The position numbers were made by a program, and so were the translations under genes. Below are positions 1-5,752 of a stretch of 8,091 bases of DNA, piece by piece. The stretch comes from Betaproteobacteria bacterium (GTDB lineage Bacteria; Pseudomonadota; Gammaproteobacteria; Burkholderiales; SG8-39). The stretch lies in NCBI GenBank assembly GCA_005888925.1, contig VBCP01000505.1, positions 1-8,091 on the forward strand, read 5' to 3'. Each line of letters opens with the position of its first letter. Positions within the stretch are counted from its first letter, which is position 1. Under the pieces are notes generated by a model. It saw only the letters and a program-made list of their open reading frames with translations, was not told the origin of the DNA and made no database searches.

Positions 1-256
1 CGAGCTCCCAGTTGGCGAACTTGTAGCCGGGAACCGGATCCATCTCCATGTCCACGGTGAGCAGATAATCGCAGGCGTGCGCGCCATGCGCGGCGATATC
101 CTCGACGAACATCTCCGCGTCGAAGCGCTTCCCGAGCAGCCGTCCGTAGTGATCGGTAAATCCTACAATCACGGTCTCGATCTCGCCCTTGGCGACGAGA
201 TCGCGCAGCGCCTCGAGTGACAGCAGACCGCGCGCGCTTGCTTTTTCCTGACCCAT
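1..256 (-). CDS. Glutamine synthetase family protein, N-terminal part (truncated by window edge)
   Basis: The minus strand reads open from an ATG at 256-254 to the left edge, giving the first 85 residues. They contain G-E-I-E-T-V-I-V-G-F-T-D-H-Y-G-R-L-L-G-K-R-F, followed by A-C-D-Y-L-L, a D-M-E-M-D-P-V-P-G-Y segment and F-A-N-W-E. This is the usual N-terminal (beta-grasp) pattern of glutamine synthetase family proteins of the glutamate-amine ligase type, which join ammonia or an amine to glutamate using ATP. The catalytic C-terminal domain lies outside the window, so true glutamine synthetase cannot be told from a gamma-glutamyl-amine ligase. A GGAG lies five bases before the ATG, which supports this start. 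The gene is divergent from the cytochrome operon and shares its upstream region with it; no functional link is evident. Confidence 0.85.
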   Translation of the reverse strand, partial: MGQEKASARGLLSLEALRDLVAKGEIETVIVGFTDHYGRLLGKRFDAEMFVEDIAAHGAHACDYLLTVDMEMDPVPGYKFANWEL

Positions 257-348
257 CCTGACTCCGAATCTATTGACAAAGCGCCGAGCGTTCTACCGCG
301 GCAGCACGGTCGCGCAGCTCGCAATCCTTGTTAGAATTTCCGCCGCAA

Positions 349-364
349 GAACAATACGCTGTTC
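349..364. promoter_or_regulatory. Candidate operator dyad GAACA-N6-TGTTC
   Basis: A perfect inverted repeat with five-base arms, GAACA at 349-353 and TGTTC at 360-364, lies over the proposed -10 element and start point. A second pair, TTGTT (328-332) and AACAA (350-354), overlaps it. The position suits a repressor or regulator site, but arms this short occur by chance and I do not recognise the binding family. Confidence 0.3.
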
Positions 365-376
365 CACGCGCGATTT

Positions 377-387
377 AGGGGGGGAAG
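377..387 (+). promoter_or_regulatory. Ribosome binding site of the tetraheme cytochrome gene
   Basis: A purine run, AGGGGGGGAAG, sits immediately before the ATG at 389. It supports this start, which also yields a proper signal peptide. Confidence 0.6.
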
Positions 388-388
388 C

Positions 389-1323
389 ATGTCTGGACGA
401 GCGCTCGCGCTCGCATTCCTGGCGTTCGCAGTTGCCGGTGGCGGGGCCGTTGCCGCGCCATTCGCGGAGGGCTACCGCAAGTGCGAGAAGTGCCACGAAG
501 CCGAGGTCGAGGTCTGGAAGCAGACCGAGCATTTCAAGTCGTTCCAGACGGTCCACCGCAAGGAGGAAGCCAAGACGATTCTCGACGCCGCGGCGGTGGT
601 GCGAGCATGCGCCAGAACGCCAACTGCGTGCTCTGCCACTACACCGAGACACAGAGCTCGCCCACCGCGAAGCCCCAGGTCGCTTCCGGTCCGTCGTGCG
701 AGAGCTGCCATGGTCCATCCTCGGACTGGCGCGATGTGCACAACTTCTACGGCAACGGCATAGAGGATCCGGCGAAGGAGCCGGCGGCGAACAAGACGAA
801 GCGCCTCGCCGAGGCGCGCAAGGCCGGGATGATCTGGTCGTTCATGACCTACGACATCGCGGCGAACTGCAACGAGTGCCACGGCCTCGCGCATCCCAAG
901 CTCGGCGGCGACGTGCTGGCGAAGATGCTCGATGCCGGGCATCCGAGCGAGCCCGATTTCGAGCTCGCGCGCTATTCGCAGGGGACCGTGCGCCACCGCT
1001 TCTACCCGCCCGATTACGGCAAGAATGCCGAGATGTCCGCGGCGGAGCTGGCGCGGCTGTTCGTCGTCGGCCAGGCGGCCAAGCTCGTCTCGGCCACCGC
1101 CGCGGCGGCGAAGTCGAGCCATCCGAAGTACAGCGGCCTGCAGAAGAAGCGCGCGCAGGAAGCGCGCAGCGCGCTCCAGGCGGTGGCCGATGTGCCGGAG
1201 GTGGCGACGCTGCTGCAGCAACCGACGCCCGATAACGCACGCAAGCTCGCAGACGCACTGAAGAACCGGGACGTAAGCGCCAAGGTCAAGGCGCTGTTGC
1301 CGGCGAAGCCGAGCTACAAGTAA
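389..1323 (+). CDS. Periplasmic tetraheme cytochrome c, c554/c552-like, interrupted by a frameshift
   Basis: The product should be a periplasmic electron carrier. The first frame (from 389) encodes a signal peptide with a hydrophobic A/L/F core and probable cleavage after A-V-A (residue 22), then the first heme site C-E-K-C-H at residue 32 with E-V-W-K-Q-T-E-H, the typical opening of cytochrome c554/c552 proteins. That frame then degenerates and stops at 763. The other three heme sites, C-V-L-C-H (625), C-E-S-C-H (697) and C-N-E-C-H (868), lie in the next frame, which runs to TAA at 1321-1323. Restoring one base near 587-600 gives a continuous protein of about 311 residues with four hemes, the number expected for the c554 family. 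The heme-free tail is alanine- and lysine-rich and probably helical. The gene lies seven bases before the ferredoxin fusion gene and appears to lead the operon. It may be a true pseudogene or a one-base sequencing error. Confidence 0.8.
587..603 (+). other. Frameshift site in the tetraheme cytochrome gene
   Basis: Family-like sequence ends in the first frame around K-T-I-L-D-A-A (about 592) and resumes in the second frame at G-G-A-S-M-R-Q-N (about 595 onward). The shift equals one missing base within a run of GCG/GGT triplets. No classical X-XXY-YYZ slippery heptamer is present, so programmed frameshifting is less likely than mutation or a base-calling deletion in GC-rich sequence. Confidence 0.75.
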
Positions 1324-1330
1324 GGCAGCC

Positions 1331-3052
1331 ATGAGCGACGCGCAGCTCATGCAGCGTCCCAGGCGCTGGGACGCGCCCTTCGACCCGCAGATGTCGGAGA
1401 GCGACGTCGACGCGCTGCTCGCGCGGCCCGAGTTCACCGCGATCAACCTTGCGCGCTTCCCGAGCGCGGCGCCGCTGCGCGGCATTGTGCGCAACGACTG
1501 CCGCATCACGACTTACGCGGCCGGCGAAATCATCGTGCGCGAAGGCGATTACGGCAATTCGGCCTTCCTCGTGCTCGACGGCGCGGTGCGGGTAGTCCTG
1601 CCTCCCGGGCTGCCGCAGAACGTGCTCGGGCGCGCCACCGAGAAGAAACGCGGCCTGATGGACATGCTGTCGGACGCGCTCGCGCGCCAACCCATCGCGG
1701 AGATGCGCGATACCGCGCTGTATCGCGATGCGGTCGCGCGCACCAACAGCCGCGGCGAACAGCGCGCGTCGCTGCTCAATGTTCCGAATCCGGCAGCGCT
1801 GTTTGGCGCGGGCGTCGATCTTTCCGCCGTGAGCGGCCGCGTACCGCCTCTCCTGCCGGCCTTCAAGACTGCCGTGCTGCCGCCGGGGTCGCTGTTCGGC
1901 GAGATCGCGGCGCTCGGCCGCGTGCAGCGCACCGCGACGGTCTACGCCGAGGCGGAATGCCGGGTGCTCGAGATGCGCTGGCAGGCGCTGCGCGACATCA
2001 AGAACCGCGATGATCTGTGGCGCCAGCGCATCGAGCAGGGCTACCGCGACAACCAGCTGCGCACGCACCTGCTCGAGCACCCTCTGCTCGCGGGTCTCGA
2101 CCCGAAAGCGCTGCAGACCGTTGCGGCGCGAACGCTGTTCGAGACCTACGGCTCGTTCGAATGGTACGTGGAGTACAAGAGCGGCAGCGGCGAGCCGCCT
2201 GCCGAGCCGGCGGTCGCGGCAGAGGGCGACTATCCCGACGGCCTGCTGCTCGTGATCGGCGGCTTCGGCCGCGTCTCGACCGGGCTGGGCCATGGTGCAC
2301 GCACCCTGACGTACCTGCGCAACGGCGATCACTTCGGCCTCGACGAGCTCTACGAAGCGTGGAAGGGCGGTGAGGACTGCCCCTACGAGACCAGCCTGAG
2401 CGCGCTCGGCTATCTGCACGTACTGCGCATTCCGTTTTCCGTGCTGGCCGAGCTCGTGTTCCCGCGCATCACCCCGCCGCCGTCACGGCTGAGCGATGCG
2501 GCCGCGCGGCCGATCGCGCAGGACGCATTCCTCGAATGGGCGGTGGACAAGCGCTACATCAACGGCACGCAGGCGATGCTGATCGACCTGGAGCGCTGCG
2601 TGCGCTGCGACGACTGCGTGCGCGCTTGCTCGGATACGCATGGCGGCAATCCGCGCTTCATCCGGCAGGGCGAGGCGATGGGCAAGTGGCTGGTCGCCAA
2701 CGCCTGCATGCACTGCGTCGACCCGGTATGCATGATCGGCTGCCCCACGGGAGCGATTCACCGCAGCCGCGAGGGCGGCGCCGTCGTCATCAACGACCTC
2801 ACCTGCATCGGCTGCGGCACCTGCGCCAACGCCTGTCCCTACGACAACATCCGGCTGGTGCCGATTCGCGAGCGCGACGGCAGACAGGTCCTCGACCCCG
2901 CCTCGCGCGAGCCGATCCTGAAGGCGACGAAGTGCGACCTTTGCAGCACTCTGCCCGCCGGCCCTTCGTGCGAGCGCGCCTGCGCGCACGGCGCGCTGCG
3001 CCGCGTGGACATCCAGTCGCTCATCACGCAGGCCGAAGAGCTCGGCCGCTGA
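1331..3052 (+). CDS. Cyclic-nucleotide-binding / four-cluster ferredoxin fusion protein
   Basis: A 573-residue protein without a signal peptide or membrane helix, so probably cytoplasmic. Residues 46-92 and 184-222 form one cyclic-nucleotide-binding domain: G-E-I-I-V-R-E-G-D opens it and F-G-E-I-A-A-L then R-T-A-T-V give the phosphate-binding cassette, with E191 and R200 in place. About 90 extra residues (92-182) split the domain. Residues 249-377 look like a second, degenerate copy (F-G-L-D-E-L, no cassette arginine). Residues 415-560 are a ferredoxin module of the DmsB/NrfC/HybA kind with 16 cysteines in four groups (423/426/429/433, 459/462/467/471, 492/495/498/502, 535/538/547/551), enough for four [4Fe-4S] clusters. 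It probably moves electrons between a cytoplasmic donor or acceptor and the membrane cytochrome b encoded 13 bases downstream, under ligand control. Partner and ligand are inferred. A TAAGG overlapping the previous stop may serve as ribosome binding site. Confidence 0.9.
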   Translation: MSDAQLMQRPRRWDAPFDPQMSESDVDALLARPEFTAINLARFPSAAPLRGIVRNDCRITTYAAGEIIVREGDYGNSAFLVLDGAVRVVLPPGLPQNVLGRATEKKRGLMDMLSDALARQPIAEMRDTALYRDAVARTNSRGEQRASLLNVPNPAALFGAGVDLSAVSGRVPPLLPAFKTAVLPPGSLFGEIAALGRVQRTATVYAEAECRVLEMRWQALRDIKNRDDLWRQRIEQGYRDNQLRTHLLEHPLLAGLDPKALQTVAARTLFETYGSFEWYVEYKSGSGEPPAEPAVAAEGDYPDGLLLVIGGFGRVSTGLGHGARTLTYLRNGDHFGLDELYEAWKGGEDCPYETSLSALGYLHVLRIPFSVLAELVFPRITPPPSRLSDAAARPIAQDAFLEWAVDKRYINGTQAMLIDLERCVRCDDCVRACSDTHGGNPRFIRQGEAMGKWLVANACMHCVDPVCMIGCPTGAIHRSREGGAVVINDLTCIGCGTCANACPYDNIRLVPIRERDGRQVLDPASREPILKATKCDLCSTLPAGPSCERACAHGALRRVDIQSLITQAEELGR

Positions 3053-3065
3053 GAGCGCCCCCGAA

Positions 3066-3929
3066 ATGGCAATCCTGCGCGCATCGGTACTGAGAAACCG
3101 GCTGGTTCTGCGCATCGGCCGGGAATGGGCGCAGCTCGCCCTCTTCTGGGCGATCGGTATCGCCGGGTGGCTGCTGGTGGCCCTCGCCGCGTGGCGCGCC
3201 GAGCGCAGCCTGCGCGAGGGGGCGCTCGTCACCGGGTATGCGCTCCTCGCGATGATGCTGGCGCTCGCCATGTTCAATCTCAAGAAGCGGCTGGTCGCTC
3301 TGCCGCTCAGCACGGCGCGCGCCTGGATGATGGCGCATCTCGTCATCGGCACGCTCGGTTTTCCGCTGTACCTGCAGCATGCCGGCGGCTTGTGGCCCGG
3401 GGGACACTACGAGCGGGCGCTCGCGCTGTGCTTCTACACGGTGATGCTCTCCGGCATCGCGGGCTACGTCCTGCAGCGCTTGCTGCCCAGACGCCTGACT
3501 CACCTCGAGGGCGAAGTGATCTACGAGAGAATCCCGAGCGAGGTCTTCACGCTGCGTGAGCGCGTCGAGGCGCTGGTGCTGAAGGGCGTTCAGGACGCCG
3601 GCGCGGACACGCTGGGGCGCTATTACCTCGAGTCGCTGCACTGGTTTTTCCGCCGGCCGAGATTCTTCCTCAGCCATCTCTTCGGCAGCGCGCGCGGCGC
3701 GCGCTGGATCCGCGGGCACGTCGGCGCGCTGCGGCGCTATCTGAACGAAACGGAGCGCGCCGCGCTCGACCAGATCGAGAGCCTCGCGCTCAGGAAGAAC
3801 CAGCTCGACGCGCACTACGCATTGCAGAGCGTGCTCAAGCTGTGGCTGTTCGTGCATATCCCCTCGGCGGTGCTGCTGATCGTGCTCGCGTTCTGGCACC
3901 TGCTGGTCGTGAACATCTACTCGCGGTGA
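3066..3929 (+). CDS. Five-helix membrane protein, probable diheme cytochrome b
   Basis: A 287-residue inner-membrane protein. Hydrophobic segments lie at about 22-43, 53-71, 86-104, 117-138 and 257-284; basic residues (K-K-R after helix 2, R-R-L after helix 4) place the N-terminus and the long 139-256 loop in the cytoplasm. Helix 3 carries H91 and H105, and the last helix carries H264 and H278. Both pairs are 14 residues apart and both helices run outward, so H91/H264 would ligate a heme near the cytoplasm and H105/H278 one near the periplasm. That spacing is the one used in helices B and D of cytochrome bc-type cytochrome b. I do not recognise a named family, so the diheme b call rests on the histidines and the context. 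It lies between the ferredoxin fusion and the decaheme cytochrome, overlaps the latter by four bases, and is the likely membrane step linking them. Confidence 0.75.
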   Translation: MAILRASVLRNRLVLRIGREWAQLALFWAIGIAGWLLVALAAWRAERSLREGALVTGYALLAMMLALAMFNLKKRLVALPLSTARAWMMAHLVIGTLGFPLYLQHAGGLWPGGHYERALALCFYTVMLSGIAGYVLQRLLPRRLTHLEGEVIYERIPSEVFTLRERVEALVLKGVQDAGADTLGRYYLESLHWFFRRPRFFLSHLFGSARGARWIRGHVGALRRYLNETERAALDQIESLALRKNQLDAHYALQSVLKLWLFVHIPSAVLLIVLAFWHLLVVNIYSR

Positions 3930-5752
3930 GCACCGGCCGCCGCCCGGGTCACGACGCCGCGGCCTATGAAAGGCCGGCGCAGCCGTATCTCTGCGGCCGC
4001 ACCAGCCTGTGGCGCAAGGCCTGCTGGCAGGGGCCGGGCGCGCTCGGCGAGTGCGGCGGGGCTTTCGAATGCATCCCGGTGCGCTCGGGCGACCGCTGGG
4101 AATGCCGGCGTCCCAAGCAGGCGGGCGGGCGCTGCAGCGCCGGCCCGCTGCCGAACGGCTGCTGCTCGCACCGTCACGCGCCCTGCGCGCCGGTCACCGG
4201 CCTGCGGCGCCTGCGCGCCCGCGTTTCGCTCGTGGCGCTGCTTGCTCTCGTCGTCGTGCTGATCATCGGCCCGGACCCCACCGCGCGCACGGCGGTGAAT
4301 TCCGCGGCGCTCGACGCGGGAAGGCTCTCGAGCGTGCACGCCGGCTTTACCCGCGAGCAGGGCTGCGCCGCCTGCCATGCCAGCCATGGCAAGGACGCCT
4401 GGGGATGGTTCAGCGCCGCCTTCCGCAGCAACGATCCCAGCACCGGCTGCGTCCAGTGCCACGGCTTCGCCGGAGAGACGATGCGCGCGCACAACGCGGT
4501 GCCAGCGAAGCGCGGCGACGCGGCCGAGGTGTCCTGCGTGCGCTGCCATACCGAGCACCAGGGCGCCGAGGTGAAGCTCGCGCGCGTGCGCGACCAGGTG
4601 TGCGCGAATTGCCACGAGAAGTCGTTCTCCGATTTCCCCGCGGGGCACCCGCAGTTCGCGGCGCGCTACCCGTACGCAAAGCCGGGCGCGATCAACTTCG
4701 ACCATGCGAAGCACGTCAACCAGTATTTCGCCGACGCGAAGTACGCCCGCCGCTCGCCGAAGTTCGCCGCTGCGGCGCGCACCCAATGCACGGCCTGCCA
4801 CGAAGTGGAAAGCGCGACCCGCGAGGTGCGTCCCAAGCCCTATGCCGAGGTCTGCGCCGGCTGCCACGAGGCGCAGATCCAGAAGGCGCGGCTCGTGCTG
4901 CTCGAGCCCGAGCGCTTGACCCCGGCGGCGTCGGTGCTCCTCGGCATGCCGAAGGACGCCGACGAGGCCGACGCCGGCAAGCGGCTCGCGAAACTGTGGG
5001 ACGCCATGTCGCGCAGCGGCACCGAGGCGCTGGGCGAGCTCGTCGGCGGCCGCGACGCCGACGCCAGGAAGCGCGCGGCAGGGCTGTTCGACGGGCTCGC
5101 CGTGGCGACCGCGCAATCGGCCGGCGCGACCTGGAGCTCGCGCAAGACCCTGCGGCCGGTCGATGAGGATGCGCCAGCGGGATGGAACGCCGGCGAAACC
5201 TCCGATGGCCAGGCGCTCTTCTACCGGCCGCGCGGGCACGCCGACCCGGTGGTCCGCGCCTGGCTCGAATACCTGCGCACCGGCACCAAAGGCGGCGATG
5301 AGCTGCGCACGCAGATCGCGGCCGACGCCCTGGACCAGTTCCTGGACAAGGACACGGGGCCGGGCGCGTGCGGCACCTGTCACGCTGCGGCGCTGCGCAG
5401 TGCGGCGCCCGACAAGCTCGAGAGTGCCTGGAAGTATGCCGCGAGCGAGACGCGGCCTTTCATCCGCTATAGCCACGCGCCGCACCTCGAGCTGCTCGAT
5501 CCGGCGGCGGGCTGCCGCAGCTGCCACGAGCTCAATGCGTCGGCGCGCTACGCGAAATACCACGCCGCCTCGAACCCCAAGCCCGCGGCCTACGAGAGCA
5601 ATTTCGCAAGCATGAAAAAGCAGACCTGCGCGGCCTGCCACCGCGAAGGCTATGTCGATTCGGCCTGCCAGGTCTGCCACAGCTATCACGCCGGTCACGA
5701 GCTGAAGCTCGGATTCCGCCAAAAAGACTCCAAGGGAGCGCCCAACAAGTGA
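3926..5752 (+). CDS. Membrane-anchored decaheme cytochrome c with cysteine-rich cytoplasmic head
   Basis: Start chosen at GTG 3926, which overlaps the previous stop as GTGA and gives 608 residues; an upstream in-frame ATG at 3842 lies deep inside the preceding gene. Residues 1-95 hold nine cysteines (23, 33, 43, 49, 60, 70, 79, 80, 87) in a repeated pattern C-x2-GP-x3-G-x-C-x5/6-C-x-P-V. An R-rich stretch and one hydrophobic helix (about 100-115) follow, so the head should be cytoplasmic and the rest periplasmic. Ten CXXCH sites begin at residues 147, 175, 204, 226, 288, 310, 482, 530, 568 and 581: six, then about 170 heme-free residues, then four. Paired histidines such as F-D-H-A-K-H and S-H-A-P-H resemble class III (c3/c7-like) cytochromes and could supply distal ligands. 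It probably takes electrons from, or gives them to, the cytochrome b encoded just upstream and passes them along the periplasm. The head may bind zinc or an iron-sulfur cluster; this is unproven. Confidence 0.88.
   Translation: MSTGRRPGHDAAAYERPAQPYLCGRTSLWRKACWQGPGALGECGGAFECIPVRSGDRWECRRPKQAGGRCSAGPLPNGCCSHRHAPCAPVTGLRRLRARVSLVALLALVVVLIIGPDPTARTAVNSAALDAGRLSSVHAGFTREQGCAACHASHGKDAWGWFSAAFRSNDPSTGCVQCHGFAGETMRAHNAVPAKRGDAAEVSCVRCHTEHQGAEVKLARVRDQVCANCHEKSFSDFPAGHPQFAARYPYAKPGAINFDHAKHVNQYFADAKYARRSPKFAAAARTQCTACHEVESATREVRPKPYAEVCAGCHEAQIQKARLVLLEPERLTPAASVLLGMPKDADEADAGKRLAKLWDAMSRSGTEALGELVGGRDADARKRAAGLFDGLAVATAQSAGATWSSRKTLRPVDEDAPAGWNAGETSDGQALFYRPRGHADPVVRAWLEYLRTGTKGGDELRTQIAADALDQFLDKDTGPGACGTCHAAALRSAAPDKLESAWKYAASETRPFIRYSHAPHLELLDPAAGCRSCHELNASARYAKYHAASNPKPAAYESNFASMKKQTCAACHREGYVDSACQVCHSYHAGHELKLGFRQKDSKGAPNK
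5734..5738 (+). promoter_or_regulatory. Ribosome binding site supporting the GTG start at 5749
   Basis: GGGAG lies ten bases before the GTG, inside the 3' end of the decaheme gene. It supports the unusual start that overlaps the decaheme stop codon as GTGA. Confidence 0.5.

Larger units (their letters stand above)
257..388. promoter_or_regulatory. Divergent intergenic control region
   Basis: These 132 bases separate two divergent genes and must hold both promoters. The middle (about 321-364) is clearly less GC-rich than the flanks. For the rightward operon the best sigma-70-like pair I see is TTGTTA (328-333), 16 bases, then AACAAT (350-355), which matches the -10 consensus at four of six positions. 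The pair is weak, so the promoter may need an activator. No convincing leftward promoter was found. The transcript would start near 362 and leave a short leader before the ATG at 389. Confidence 0.5.

Noticed and set aside
273..278. Perfect -35 hexamer TTGACA on the plus strand
   Set aside because: The sequence 15-19 bases downstream is CG-rich with no -10 resemblance, and it lies over 100 bases from the operon start.
353..370. Possible sigma-54 promoter for the leftward gene (TGGAAC with ATTGTT on the minus strand)
   Set aside because: The -12 element lacks the required GC and the spacing is off by one base.
273..1235. Plus-strand frame of 320 codons beginning inside the intergenic region
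   Set aside because: It is a serine/arginine-rich out-of-frame reading of the cytochrome gene with no heme motifs and begins at a TTG with no ribosome binding site.
389..1323. Reading the tetraheme cytochrome as proof of ammonia oxidation (cytochrome c554)
   Set aside because: The c554/c552 family is widespread in other metabolisms, and no hydroxylamine oxidoreductase or ammonia monooxygenase gene is seen here.
472..2419. Minus-strand open frames opposite the tetraheme and ferredoxin fusion genes (472-1509 and 1286-2419)
   Set aside because: They overlap one another and the clear plus-strand domains, and show only arginine/alanine-rich shadow sequence.
3685..3707. GC-rich inverted repeat AGCGCGC/GCGCGCT as a possible terminator
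   Set aside because: It lies inside the cytochrome b gene, encodes S-A-R-G-A-R and has no T-run after it.
3917..5722. Minus-strand open frame of 601 codons opposite the decaheme gene
   Set aside because: Low-complexity A/R/G/V composition and no motif, while the plus strand encodes ten CXXCH sites.
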